Of a stretch of DNA of 64,000 bases, positions 32,601 through 42,205 are shown one piece after another. Within the stretch, counting starts at the first letter, position 1; the number at the start of each line of letters is the position of its first letter. The position numbers and the translations under genes are program-made. Source of the stretch: Cellvibrio zantedeschiae (lineage in GTDB: Bacteria > Pseudomonadota > Gammaproteobacteria > Pseudomonadales > Cellvibrionaceae); contig NZ_BMYZ01000001.1 of NCBI RefSeq assembly GCF_014652535.1, positions 1,364,001 to 1,428,000 on the forward strand, given 5' to 3'. Below the pieces are notes generated by a model, which made no database searches, was not told the origin of the DNA, and saw nothing but the letters and a program-made list of their open reading frames with translations.

Positions 32601-35600
32601 CACAGTTAATATCAATATCACTCCGGTAAATGATGCCCCGATCTCCGTTGCAGATACCTTCTCTGTTGCTGAGGGGGGCACCCTGAATGCGGGTGGCTCT
32701 GGAGTGCTGGCCAACGATACTGATGCGGAAAACAATCCCTTAACCGCCGTTTTGGTGGCAGGTCCTGCCCATGGTGCCTTGACACTGAATGCCGACGGTA
32801 CCTTCAGTTATGTGCATGACGGCAGTGAAACTACGCAAGATACCTTTACTTATCGGGCTAATGACGGCTCGGTTAACGGCAACATTGTTACAGTCACTAT
32901 CAATGTAAGCCCTGTTAATGACGTACCTGTTGCTAACGATGATGTGGCCTCTGTCAACGAAAACAGCTCAGTGACAGTGGCTGTACGCGCAAACGATACA
33001 GACGCCGAGGGTGGTGCGTTGACAGTGTCTGGCGTTACCCAGGGGGCGAATGGTGCTGTGGTGATTGATGCTGTTACAGGCAACCCGATTTACACCCCTA
33101 ACTCCGGTTTTTCCGGTACTGATAGCTTTACTTACACTGTACAGGACAACGCGGGAGCAACTTCAACAGCCACTGTAACTGTGACCGTGAACCCGCTGGG
33201 GAATGTGGCTCCAGTTTCTGCTCCGGATACTTATTCCGTTGCAGAAGGCGGCACTTTGAGTGTTGCTATTGGCGCTGGCGTTTTGGCAAATGATTCGGAT
33301 GCAAACACTGATCCTTTAACGGCTGTTCTGGTGGCTGGCCCTACGAATGGCTCCTTGAGTCTCAATGCTGACGGCACCTTTACCTATATCCACAACGGCA
33401 GTGAAATCACCTCAGATAGCTTTACCTATAAAGCTAACGATGGTTCTGTAGACGGCAACATCGTAACCGTAACTATTAACGTGACCCCGGTAAATGATGC
33501 TCCGGTTGCTAATAGTGACACATACCTGGTTGATGAAGGCGGAACCCTCACGGTTACTGCTGCAAACGGCATACTGCTAAACGATACAGATGCAGAAGGT
33601 AATAGCCTCAATACAATTCTGGTTGCTGGCCCAGCCCACGGTACTTTGACGCTGAATGCCAATGGCACATTCACTTACGTGCATGACGGCAGTCAAACCG
33701 GCGCTGATAGTTTCACTTACAAGGCAAACGACGGTTCGGCTGACAGTAATATCGTAACTGTCAACCTCACGGTCAGTCCGCTAAATGACGTTCCTATCGC
33801 CGTAGCTGACACCTATTCAGTGGCAGAAGGCGGCACATTGAGTGTTGGTATTGGCGCTGGTGTGCTGGCAAATGACCTGGATGCTGATGGCGACGCCTTG
33901 AATGCAATCCTTGTGTCAGGCCCTGTAAATGGCTCCTTGACGCTCAATGCGGACGGTACTTTCAACTATATCCACAATGGTAGTGAAACCACTGGCGATA
34001 GCTTCTCTTATAAAGTTAACGATGGCACTGTGGATGGCAACATCGTCACCGTAAACATCAATGTGACTCCTGTAAATGATGCTCCGGTAGCTAACACTGA
34101 TACATACCTTGTTGATGAAGGTGGAACCCTCACGGTTACTGCTGCGAACAACATACTGCTAAACGATACAGATGCGGAGGGTAGTACCCTCAGTTCAATT
34201 TTGGTTAATGGCCCAGCTCACGGTACCCTTACGCTGAATGCCAATGGTACTTTCACTTATGTACATGATGGCAGTGAAGGCGCATCAGACAGTTTCACCT
34301 ATAAGGCAAATGACGGTACTTCCGATAGCAATACCGTTACTGTTTTCCTTACCATAAATCCGCAAAACGATGCCCCTGTGGCGGTGGATGATTCGGCGAG
34401 TGTTATCAACGGCAACTCGGTAACTGTTTCAGTGCTGACCAATGATTCTGATGCGGAAAATGATCCGCTTTCAGTGTCCGGCGTTACCCAGGGCGCTAAT
34501 GGTTCAGTTGTTATTGATGCTGTTAGCGGCAACCCAATCTATACCCCTAATACTGGCTTCAGCGGTAGCGATACCTTTACCTACACGGTAATCGACGGCC
34601 ACGGCGGTAGCAGCACTGCAACAGTTACAGTCAATGTACTTCCTGCGGCGGGCACATTAACGCTTTCTGCAACCTCTACCTTGACCGAAGCGGGCGGGAA
34701 CATTACCTATACCGCAACACTCACTAATCCACAGTCTTCCAATTTGACTATCAATTTGGTCAATGGCGAAGTCATTACCATTACTGCGGGCCAGTTAACC
34801 GGTACTGCGACTACAGCGGTGGCTAATAGTGATGATGTGTATGTTGATCCATCCAATATCACTAATGCGATTGGCTCTACTTCTGGCGGCAACGCTGGTT
34901 TAGCGGTTAATACGTCCAATGTGAGTACCAGCATTATCGATACAGCGGATACCACAACTGTAAGCCTGAGCGCTTCTGGTACTGCAAGTGAGGGCGGTTC
35001 AATTGTTTACACCGCAACCCTGACCAATCCAGCTCAAGGTGCAGTAACCGTTAATTTGAGCAATGGTTCGTCAATCACTATTGCCAACGGTGCGACTAGC
35101 GGCAGTGTCTCTGTACTTGCGCCTACTGATGATGTCTATGTGGATGCAGGCAATGTATCGGTCACTATTAACAATGCATCTGGCGGCAACTTCGAGAATT
35201 TGGCGATTGACCCGGCACCAGCGGTAACTGCTATCACTGATACATCTGACATTACAACCCTGAGCTTGACCGGTGCTGGCTCTATAACTGAAGGTGCTTC
35301 TGGTTCTTACACATTGAGCCTGACCAACCCTGCGCAAACCGCAGTGACTGTGACTTTGAACTACAGCGGTGTAGCGGCTAACGGTACCGATATTAGCGGT
35401 TCTACTACCGTAACTATTGCAGCCAATAGCAGCTCAACCAGCTTTAATATTTCTGCCTTAACTGATGGTTTGGTAGAAGGCCCAGAGAGCTTCACGGTTT
35501 CAATTGCTTCCGCCAACGGCGGCAACTTCGAAACATTGGCTATTAGCGGTGTAGCCAATAGCGTCACCACTAACATTGTGGATGTAGATTTTGCGACTGT

Positions 35601-38600
35601 AAGCCTGTCAGCCACCTCAAGCCTGACAGAGGCGGGCGGTACTGTGGTTTACACCGCGACCATCAACACGGCGCCTTTGACTGATTTGACCGTAAACCTC
35701 TCCAATGGCGAGACCATTACTATTTTGGCTGGCCAAACTACGGGTACCAAATCTATTGCTGTTGCTCCAAGTGATGATGTTTATGTTGATCCGACTACTA
35801 TCAGCGCAACTATTACCGGTACATCCGGTGGTGGTTTCGCGGTAAGTGTGAATCCGGCTGCTGCGGTTACCAATATCACTGATACAGCTGATACCACCAC
35901 AGTTAGCTTGAGTGCATCCGCTAACGTGGCAGAAGGTGGCCTCATCACCTACACCGCAACTTTGACCAACCCGGCTCAAGGCTCAGTTACTGTTAATCTG
36001 AGCAATGGCTCAAGCATTACTATTCTTGATGGCGCGACCAGTGGAACTGTTTCAGTCGCTGCTCCGGCTGATGATGTTTATGTGAGCGGAAGTGTTTCTG
36101 CGACTATTTCCAGTGCATCTGGCGGCAACTTCGAAAACCTGGTGGTTAGCTCGATTCCCGCTGTGACGACGGTTACTGATGATGGAGACATTACTACCCT
36201 TAGTTTGAGCGCTTCTGGTACAGCAGCTGAAGGCGGCTCAATTGTTTACACCGCAACCCTGACCAATCCGGCGCAGGGTGCTGTAACCGTTAATTTGAGC
36301 AACGGTTCGTCAATCACTATTCTCAACGGTGCGACGAGCGGCAGTGTCTCTGTGCTTGCGCCTTCTGATGATGTCTATGTGGATGCGGGTAATGTATCGG
36401 TCACCATCAACAGTGCAACTGGCGGCAACTTCGAGAATCTGGCGATTGACCCAGCGCCAGCGATAACTGCTATCACTGATACGCCGGACACCACAACTCT
36501 GAGCTTGACCGGTGCGGGTTCTATTACCGAAGGTGCTTCTGGTTCTTATACATTGAGCCTAACCAACCCTGCGCAAACCGCAGTGACTGTGACCTTGAAC
36601 TACAGCGGTGTAGCGGCTAACGGTACCGATATTAGCGGCTCAACCACCGTAACCATCGCGGCTAACAGCAGCTCAACCAGCTTTAACATTTCGGCTTTGA
36701 CCGATGGTTTGGTGGAAGGCCCAGAGAGCTTAACGGTTTCAATTGCTTCTGCAACTGGCGGCAACTTCGAAACACTGGCGATTAGCGGTGTGGCCAACAG
36801 CGTCACCACCAACATTGTGGATGTAGATTTTGCGACTGTAAGCCTGTCAGCGACCTCAAGCCTGACAGAGGCGGGCGGTACTGTGGTTTACACCGCGACC
36901 ATCAACACGGCGCCTTTAACGGACTTGACGGTAAACCTCTCCAATGGCGAGACCATTACTATTTTGGCTGGCCAAACTACGGGTACCAAATCTGTTACGG
37001 TTGCCCCAAGTGATGATGTTTATGCGGATCCGACCACCATCAGCGCAACTATTACCGGTACATCCGGCGGCGGCTTCACTGTGGTTGCTAATCCTGCCGC
37101 AGCTGTAACCAACATTGTTGATACTAACGATACAACCAATGTGACCCTGTCTGCGCCAGCAACGGCAATAGAGGGTGGTTCTATCCTGTACACGGCTACC
37201 TTGAGCAATCCTGCGCAAGGTACAGTCACTATCGGCTTGAGCAATGGCTCGTCTATTACCATCCTTGACGGTGCAACCAGTGGCTCAGTATCGGTTAATG
37301 CACCAACTGATGATGTCTATCTGGATGCTGGTTCATTATCCGTTACTCTGCAAACTATCAGCGGCGGCAATTTTGAAAATGCCGTTCTTGATATAACGCC
37401 TGCAGTCACTAACATCACAGATACGAGCGATATCACCGGTTTGAGCTTGGCTGCAACCGCTACAGTGAATGAGGGCGGTTCAATTACTTATACAGCTACT
37501 TTGACCAACCCGGCGCAAGGTGCAGTAACGGTTAACTTGAGCAATGGTTCTTCGATCACCATTTTAAATGGCGCAACTACGGGTACTGTTACTGTGGCTG
37601 CTCCTGGTGAAGATGCCAATGTGGATGCAGGCTCCGTATCGGCGCATATCCTCAATGCAAGCGGTGGTAATTTTGAAACCCTCTCCGTGGATTCAACACC
37701 GGCTGTTACGACTGTAAATGATACCCTTGATATCACTACCCTGAGCCTTTCTGCACCTGTCTCAGCGGCTGAAGGTGGCTTGATCACTTATACAGCTACC
37801 TTGACCAATCCAACGCAAGGCGCTTTGACGATCACATTAAGCAATGGTGCTTCAATTACTATTTTGGACGGCGCGACCACAGGTTCGACATCCGTTGCAG
37901 CGCCAACCGATGATGTCTACGTAGATACCAGCTCGGTTTCTGCAACTATCTCCAATGTAGTGGGGGGTAATTTTGAGAGTTTGGTAACCAGCCCGGTAGC
38001 GGCGGTAACCACAATTACCGATACCTCGGATACTACAACCCTCAGCCTGACGGGTGCAGCGTCTTTATCTGAAGGTTCACTCGCTATTTATACTCTGAGC
38101 TTGACTCACCCTGCGCAAACCGCAGTTACCGTCAACCTGACTTACTCGGGTGTTGCAGCGAACGGCACAGATATTAGTGGCGTAACCACAGTGACTATCC
38201 CTGCGAATGGCAGCTCAGCGACCTTTGATATTTCTGCTTTGACCGATGGTTTGGTTGAAGGCACAGAAAGCTTCACTGTTTCTATAGGTTCAGTAACCGG
38301 CGGCAACTTCGAAAACCTGGTTGTTAGCGGCTCTGCCAATAGCGTGACTACAAACCTGTTAGATGCTGATGTAGCAACCGTAAGCCTGTCAGCAACCTCC
38401 TCATTAACAGAGGCGGGCGGCACTATCACTTACACTGCCACTATTACATCGGCACCCGTGAGTAACCTGCAAGTAAATTTATCGAACGGTTCAACTATCA
38501 CTATCCTTGCTGGCCAAACGTCAGGCAGTACGGCTGTTGTGATAGCAGGTAGTGATGATGTGTATGTTGACCCGAGCAGCGTCAGTGCAACCATTTCTGG

Positions 38601-41600
38601 TACATCAGGTGGTGGCATTAATCTTGCGATTAACCCAACTCCGGCTGTAACGGCGATTGTTGATACTCTTGATACTACAACGGTTACTTTGGGGGCTGCG
38701 AGCAGTGTTGCGGAAGGTGGTTCGATCGTTTATAGCGCAACCCTTAGCAATGCAGTAACGGGCTCGCCTTTAGTGATTCACCTCGATAACGGCGTTGATA
38801 TCAATATTCCGGTGGGCTCTACCTCCGGTAATAGTGTTCCGGTCCCGGTTCGTAGCGATGATAACTATGCTCAAGGTAACCAATCTATTGTGGTTGGCAT
38901 TTCCGGCACTAGTGGAGGAAATTATGAGTCGTTGGATACCAGCAGCACTGCAACAACTATTGTTTCTGACGATACAGATGTTACGACTGTAACTCTAAAT
39001 GCCGTGGCGAACGTCTCTGAGGGCGGTAGCATCGTATACACCGCAAGTGTTAACAACGCGGTCACAGGTTCGCCCTTAGTAATTCATTTAAATAACGGTG
39101 TGAACATTAGTATTCCGGTTGGCGCGACTAGCGCAAACAGCCTTGCAGTACCTGTTCGCGCTGACGACTTCAATGCGCAGGGTGATCAATCAATAGTTGT
39201 GGCTATTACGAATACTAGCGGTGGAAATTACGAAGCTTTAAATACTTCAAGCACTGTGACAACCCTAGTCAGTGATGACGGCGATGTGACCACTGTAAGT
39301 TTAGTTGCTGCTAACAACGTGGTTGAAGGTGGCTCAATCGTTTATACCGCAAATCTTAACCACCCTGTGGCTGGCACGCCTTTAGTCATCCATTTAAGTA
39401 ACGGTGTGGATATCAATATTCCTGTGGGATCCTCGTCCGGCACCAGTGCTCCAGTGCCGGTACGTGTAGATGATGTTCAAGCTCAAGGTGATCAATCTTT
39501 GGTGGTAGGCGTTACCAGTACTAGTGGAGGAAATTATGAGTCGTTGGATATCAGCAGCACTGCAACAACTATTGTTTCTGACGATGCAGATATAACGACA
39601 GTAACGCTTTCAGCCGCCGCGAGTGTCACCGAAGGTGGGTCTATCCTATACACAGCTACTGTTAACGCTGCTGTCAGTGGCACGCCTTTGGTCATCCACT
39701 TAAGCAACGGGACAGATATTACCATTCCTGTTGGGGATACAACGGCCACTAGCGCTGCAGTTCCAGTACGTATTGATGATGTATATGCGCAGGGTGATCA
39801 ATCACTTAGCGTGAGTATCTCAAGTACTACAGGAGGTTTGTATGAAGCATTGGATATAACAAGTACAGTCAACACGGTGGTTAAAGATGATGCAGATATT
39901 ACAACTGTAAGTCTTTCCGCACCTGCAAGCGTTGCTGAAGGTGGTTCAGTTCTGTACACCGCAACCTTATCAAGCCCGGCTAAAGGCACGGTTACCGTTA
40001 ATTTGAGCAATAACTCAGTTATTACGATTGTTGACGGCGCTACTACAGGAACAGTGTCGGTTGCTGCCCCTACCGACGATTTCTATATTGATGCAAGTAC
40101 TTTAACTACAACGATCACCTCTGCAGTTGGTGCAGGTTTTGAGGTTCTTGCACTGAACCCTGCTGCTGCGGTAACCAATATTACGGATACCATTGGTGTC
40201 ACAACCCTAAGTCTTAGCGGTGCAGCCTCCGTCAAAGAGGGGAGCTCAGGTAGCTATACATTAAGCCTGGATCACCCGACCCAAACTGCCATGACCGTAA
40301 ACCTGACCTATTCAGGTACTGCGGCTAATGGAGCTGATTATAATGGTGCAACAAGCGTAACCATTCCAGCAGGCAGTAGCAGCGCGAGCTTCAATATTTC
40401 TGCATTGACTGATGCCCTAACGGAAGGCAACGAAAACTTCACAGTGACCATCGGCTCAACGACGGGTGGTGGTTTTGAGAGTCTGGTTGTTAACAGTACT
40501 GCGAATAGCGTGACTACGACTGTTTTGGATAATCGCGCTCCAGTTGCTGTTAATGACCCAGCGGTGGATTCTGTGACCAGCAAAGGTCTTGTGTCTGAAT
40601 ACTATTCTTATTTTGAGGGTCCGGATGGAGGGAACGTAACAACCTTGGCCCAAATTAATACCTTTATCGCAAGTCATGGGCCAGATGCTACTTTTGTTGC
40701 CACCAAATTCGATTACGGAACTACCACCGCAATTTCCAACAACCTGGGGTACGGTACTAATTTACAAACCTTCCTGGGTGCGGATGCTGCATCCTTAAGT
40801 AATGATCCAGGAACCTCGAGCGACGCAATTATCCGTATGTTTGGTTCTGTTGAGCTGGCAGCAGGTACATATAATTTCAAGGTTTATGCAGATGACGGCT
40901 ATCAAATCAAAGTTGATGGCGTCATTGTTGCCCAAGTAAATGCTATCCAATCGCCAACGGGAACTGTACATACTCAATTTACTGTCGGAACTAGCGGTCA
41001 GCATTCGATCGAGATTCTATATTGGGATCAGGGTGGGCAGGCAGTCTTTAAAGCGGAATTGAGCAATAACAACGGTGTTACTTACAATTTGCTTTCATCT
41101 GTGCCTACGACGCATACCGGCATGCATACCATGAACGAGGACACCCAATGGAGCGTACCAGTTAGCCAGTTATTGGCAAATGATACGGATGCAGATGGTG
41201 ATACTCTGAGTATAGTTAGCGTACAAGGCGCTCAAAACGGGACGGTCCAATTGAGCGGTGGAAATGTAATCTTCACACCGACAGCTAATTATAATGGTCC
41301 TGCCAGTTATACATACACTATTAGCGATGGAAATGGAGGGACCAGTACCGCAACAGTTGCTATAGATGTATTAGCCGTGAATGACAATCCTGTGGCTGGA
41401 AGAGATTCCCTTATTGCATCAACAGATACCACGCTTACAGTGGCCCCTTCAATTTTACTGACGAATGATTCGGATATTGAAAACACCAGTAGTTTGTCTG
41501 TTCTCAATGTTTTCGGCGGGGTTAACGGTACCGCAAGTCTCTCCAATGGAAGTCTTGTGTTCACACCGACGTCTGGATTCAATGGTATCGCAAGCTTCAG

Positions 41601-42159
41601 CTATACGCTTTCTGATGGCCACAATGGCACATCAACTGGCAGTGTCAATGTGGAGGTTGCAAACGTAACGGGAACCTCAGGCAATAACAATTCATTAAAT
41701 GGTAACCTTACAACAGGCAATACCATTGCCGGTTTGGCAGGGAATGATAAGTTAACCGGTAATGTTGGTAATGATCTGCTCGACGGTGGTTCGGGCAATG
41801 ATACGCTGACAGGCGGTGCCGGTGCTGATACCTTCGTGTGGCATTTTGCCGACAGAGGCACAACTTCCACTCCTGCTAATGATGTTATTACAGACTTCAC
41901 TACGGGAGCGGGGGGGGACAAATTAGATCTTCGTGATTTATTACAAAATGAATCAAGTGGAAATCTGACTAACTATTTACATTTCACAAGTGATGGCACA
42001 AACACAACTATTGCCATCAGCAGTACTGGAGCTTTCAATGGCTCAAACTATGCTACAGCTACGGATCAAACGATTGTGTTAAATACGGTTAATTTGACCG
42101 GTGGTGATACAGCGATAATTAATTTGTTAAAAACAAACAATAATTTAATTACCGATTAA
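29608..42159 (+). CDS. lapA: giant LapA-like RTX adhesin
   Basis: Cell-surface adhesin of 4183 residues secreted by the adjacent type I system. Layout: LapA-type retention module (about 1-135) with the LapG site TAAG at 109-112; 16 cadherin-like/VCBS-like repeats of 90-100 residues (about 161-1680); 19 Calx-beta/Ig-like repeats of about 100 residues (about 1681-3640); a PA14 domain (about 3657-3830; GLVSEYYS, YADDGYQIKVDG); two more cadherin-like repeats; RTX calcium repeats (about 4030-4075; LAGNDKLTG, GGSGNDTLTGGAGADTF); and a C-terminal secretion signal. No Sec signal peptide is present, as expected. The Asp/Asn-rich linkers suggest calcium-stiffened repeats. Ribosome binding site GGAG precedes the ATG. 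The exact domain count is from eye alignment. Confidence 0.95.
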   Translation: MANSVATVASLEGQAWAKSPDGKLRPLKVGDTVTAEEVVITATGARIELDFGEGQPVVIAGDQEVLMNRDLWTDLAADNKDAAVDDASVQEALTVLNNGGDLTTTLEETAAGLNGGGSSEGHSFVELTRVVEETDPNAFNFAAANPAGGDATTTQATAPSNNAPLVVDAQSFTGNEDTVISGRVVATDVENDTLTYSLTAQTGNGIIVLDPATGDFTYTPNANYNGPDSFIITVTDDHGNSTTSTVNLTVVAVNDAPVTNNQNLTTAEDTPVSGQVVATDVEGDTLSYSVSTNAANGTVTLNAATGGFTYTPNANYNGSDSFVVTVNDGNGGTTTSTITIGVTPVNDAPVSNNQNLTTDEDTPLNGAVVATDVDGDALSYSVTTNAANGTVTINAATGAFVYTPSANYNGADSFVVTIADGQGGVTTSTINIGVNPVNDAPDTGDQNLTTLEDTPVSGQVVATDVEGDTLSYSVTTNAAHGTVTVNPVTGAFVYTPVANYSGADQFVVSVSDGNGGVSTSVINVGVTPVNDAPVTNNLSLSTAEDTPVSGQVLATDPDVGDILTYSIASFASHGNISLDPATGNFTYTPSNNFNGSDSFVVSVDDGKGGVSFSVVSVGVSPTNDAPVAGNQSLSTAQNTPVNGAISATDPDADPLSYSVSGNPSHGTLVLNNATGTFTYTPSTGYSGSDSFVVTVSDGHGGTTTSTVNVGVNSVNSAPAAVNDTATTVENTAITVAVRSNDTDPDGDTLTVSGVTQGANGSVVIDAVTGNPIYTPNAGFTGNDTFSYTINDGNGHTSTATVSVTVNAAAPANSAPTATNDTSSTTQDTAVTVAVRSNDTDPDGDTLTVSGVTQGANGSVVIDGVTGNPIYTPNTGFTGTDVFSYTVRDPSGATSTANVTVTVNAVVPGNSKPVAGDDTVNVLEGGTANRLDWGGLSVLYNDTDAENDALTAVLVTGPAHGTLNLYSNGTFKYVHNNGESTTDSFTYRAVDAFGQSNIATVNINITPVNDAPISVADTFSVAEGGTLNAGGSGVLANDTDAENNPLTAVLVAGPAHGALTLNADGTFSYVHDGSETTQDTFTYRANDGSVNGNIVTVTINVSPVNDVPVANDDVASVNENSSVTVAVRANDTDAEGGALTVSGVTQGANGAVVIDAVTGNPIYTPNSGFSGTDSFTYTVQDNAGATSTATVTVTVNPLGNVAPVSAPDTYSVAEGGTLSVAIGAGVLANDSDANTDPLTAVLVAGPTNGSLSLNADGTFTYIHNGSEITSDSFTYKANDGSVDGNIVTVTINVTPVNDAPVANSDTYLVDEGGTLTVTAANGILLNDTDAEGNSLNTILVAGPAHGTLTLNANGTFTYVHDGSQTGADSFTYKANDGSADSNIVTVNLTVSPLNDVPIAVADTYSVAEGGTLSVGIGAGVLANDLDADGDALNAILVSGPVNGSLTLNADGTFNYIHNGSETTGDSFSYKVNDGTVDGNIVTVNINVTPVNDAPVANTDTYLVDEGGTLTVTAANNILLNDTDAEGSTLSSILVNGPAHGTLTLNANGTFTYVHDGSEGASDSFTYKANDGTSDSNTVTVFLTINPQNDAPVAVDDSASVINGNSVTVSVLTNDSDAENDPLSVSGVTQGANGSVVIDAVSGNPIYTPNTGFSGSDTFTYTVIDGHGGSSTATVTVNVLPAAGTLTLSATSTLTEAGGNITYTATLTNPQSSNLTINLVNGEVITITAGQLTGTATTAVANSDDVYVDPSNITNAIGSTSGGNAGLAVNTSNVSTSIIDTADTTTVSLSASGTASEGGSIVYTATLTNPAQGAVTVNLSNGSSITIANGATSGSVSVLAPTDDVYVDAGNVSVTINNASGGNFENLAIDPAPAVTAITDTSDITTLSLTGAGSITEGASGSYTLSLTNPAQTAVTVTLNYSGVAANGTDISGSTTVTIAANSSSTSFNISALTDGLVEGPESFTVSIASANGGNFETLAISGVANSVTTNIVDVDFATVSLSATSSLTEAGGTVVYTATINTAPLTDLTVNLSNGETITILAGQTTGTKSIAVAPSDDVYVDPTTISATITGTSGGGFAVSVNPAAAVTNITDTADTTTVSLSASANVAEGGLITYTATLTNPAQGSVTVNLSNGSSITILDGATSGTVSVAAPADDVYVSGSVSATISSASGGNFENLVVSSIPAVTTVTDDGDITTLSLSASGTAAEGGSIVYTATLTNPAQGAVTVNLSNGSSITILNGATSGSVSVLAPSDDVYVDAGNVSVTINSATGGNFENLAIDPAPAITAITDTPDTTTLSLTGAGSITEGASGSYTLSLTNPAQTAVTVTLNYSGVAANGTDISGSTTVTIAANSSSTSFNISALTDGLVEGPESLTVSIASATGGNFETLAISGVANSVTTNIVDVDFATVSLSATSSLTEAGGTVVYTATINTAPLTDLTVNLSNGETITILAGQTTGTKSVTVAPSDDVYADPTTISATITGTSGGGFTVVANPAAAVTNIVDTNDTTNVTLSAPATAIEGGSILYTATLSNPAQGTVTIGLSNGSSITILDGATSGSVSVNAPTDDVYLDAGSLSVTLQTISGGNFENAVLDITPAVTNITDTSDITGLSLAATATVNEGGSITYTATLTNPAQGAVTVNLSNGSSITILNGATTGTVTVAAPGEDANVDAGSVSAHILNASGGNFETLSVDSTPAVTTVNDTLDITTLSLSAPVSAAEGGLITYTATLTNPTQGALTITLSNGASITILDGATTGSTSVAAPTDDVYVDTSSVSATISNVVGGNFESLVTSPVAAVTTITDTSDTTTLSLTGAASLSEGSLAIYTLSLTHPAQTAVTVNLTYSGVAANGTDISGVTTVTIPANGSSATFDISALTDGLVEGTESFTVSIGSVTGGNFENLVVSGSANSVTTNLLDADVATVSLSATSSLTEAGGTITYTATITSAPVSNLQVNLSNGSTITILAGQTSGSTAVVIAGSDDVYVDPSSVSATISGTSGGGINLAINPTPAVTAIVDTLDTTTVTLGAASSVAEGGSIVYSATLSNAVTGSPLVIHLDNGVDINIPVGSTSGNSVPVPVRSDDNYAQGNQSIVVGISGTSGGNYESLDTSSTATTIVSDDTDVTTVTLNAVANVSEGGSIVYTASVNNAVTGSPLVIHLNNGVNISIPVGATSANSLAVPVRADDFNAQGDQSIVVAITNTSGGNYEALNTSSTVTTLVSDDGDVTTVSLVAANNVVEGGSIVYTANLNHPVAGTPLVIHLSNGVDINIPVGSSSGTSAPVPVRVDDVQAQGDQSLVVGVTSTSGGNYESLDISSTATTIVSDDADITTVTLSAAASVTEGGSILYTATVNAAVSGTPLVIHLSNGTDITIPVGDTTATSAAVPVRIDDVYAQGDQSLSVSISSTTGGLYEALDITSTVNTVVKDDADITTVSLSAPASVAEGGSVLYTATLSSPAKGTVTVNLSNNSVITIVDGATTGTVSVAAPTDDFYIDASTLTTTITSAVGAGFEVLALNPAAAVTNITDTIGVTTLSLSGAASVKEGSSGSYTLSLDHPTQTAMTVNLTYSGTAANGADYNGATSVTIPAGSSSASFNISALTDALTEGNENFTVTIGSTTGGGFESLVVNSTANSVTTTVLDNRAPVAVNDPAVDSVTSKGLVSEYYSYFEGPDGGNVTTLAQINTFIASHGPDATFVATKFDYGTTTAISNNLGYGTNLQTFLGADAASLSNDPGTSSDAIIRMFGSVELAAGTYNFKVYADDGYQIKVDGVIVAQVNAIQSPTGTVHTQFTVGTSGQHSIEILYWDQGGQAVFKAELSNNNGVTYNLLSSVPTTHTGMHTMNEDTQWSVPVSQLLANDTDADGDTLSIVSVQGAQNGTVQLSGGNVIFTPTANYNGPASYTYTISDGNGGTSTATVAIDVLAVNDNPVAGRDSLIASTDTTLTVAPSILLTNDSDIENTSSLSVLNVFGGVNGTASLSNGSLVFTPTSGFNGIASFSYTLSDGHNGTSTGSVNVEVANVTGTSGNNNSLNGNLTTGNTIAGLAGNDKLTGNVGNDLLDGGSGNDTLTGGAGADTFVWHFADRGTTSTPANDVITDFTTGAGGDKLDLRDLLQNESSGNLTNYLHFTSDGTNTTIAISSTGAFNGSNYATATDQTIVLNTVNLTGGDTAIINLLKTNNNLITD
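29932..29943 (+). other. LapG cleavage motif TAAG in the adhesin
   Basis: Codons for Thr109-Ala110-Ala111-Gly112 within LEETAAGLNGGG. In Pseudomonas LapA the protease LapG cuts between the two Ala of TAAG at almost the same residue number. The flanking GHSFVEL segment also matches the LapA pattern. Confidence 0.88.
30088..34650 (+). repeat. array of 16 cadherin-like repeats in the adhesin
   Basis: Each unit of 270-310 bases starts near an N-D-A-P-V linker and ends with a YTP...F.Y.V.DG.G strand pair. Units 1-6 (EDTPVSGQVVATD type) differ from 7-16 (VAEGGTL or LANDTD type). Within the latter, a two-unit block from about 33229 recurs at about 33811 (offset 582 bases), so pairs have been duplicated. 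Confidence 0.88.
34972..35838 (+). repeat. segmental duplication in the adhesin, copy 1
   Basis: About 867 bases (289 codons, three consecutive repeats) nearly identical at protein level to 36211-37077, at a constant offset of 1239 bases. Confidence 0.85.
36211..37077 (+). repeat. segmental duplication in the adhesin, copy 2
   Basis: Second copy of the three-repeat block at 34972-35838. Differences are mostly third-base changes, with a few replacements such as N/S, I/V and F/L. Confidence 0.85.
38908..38973 (+). repeat. 66-base near-identical segment in the adhesin, copy 1
   Basis: Differs at one base from 39520-39585, while the surrounding repeat sequence has diverged more. Confidence 0.88.
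39520..39585 (+). repeat. 66-base near-identical segment in the adhesin, copy 2
   Basis: Partner of 38908-38973, offset 612 bases (two repeat units). The patchy identity fits a local gene conversion. Confidence 0.88.
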
Positions 42160-42205
42160 CGAATGTAAAATCTCAGGGATGAGATTAGTAGACTCAGGTT
42201 ACTCT

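Larger units (their letters stand above)
34651..40530 (+). repeat. array of 19 Calx-beta/Ig-like repeats in the adhesin
   Basis: Units of about 290-340 bases with the pattern T-V-S-L-S-A ... EGGSIVYTATL ... DDVYVD ... GGNFE. Four units near 38680-39900 form a subtype with SPLVIHL and DINIPVG. Three longer units carry the SGVAANGTDISG insert. Larger blocks were copied inside the array (see separate entries). Confidence 0.88.

Noticed and set aside
30088-40530. Regular direct repeats suggesting a CRISPR array or satellite
   Set aside because: The units are about 300 bases, in frame and vary as protein repeats do; there are no short identical repeats with unique spacers.
30000-42000. Many long minus-strand open frames opposite the adhesin
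   Set aside because: They recur with the repeat period, have no ribosome binding sites and are biased Thr/Ser/Val shadows of the coding strand.
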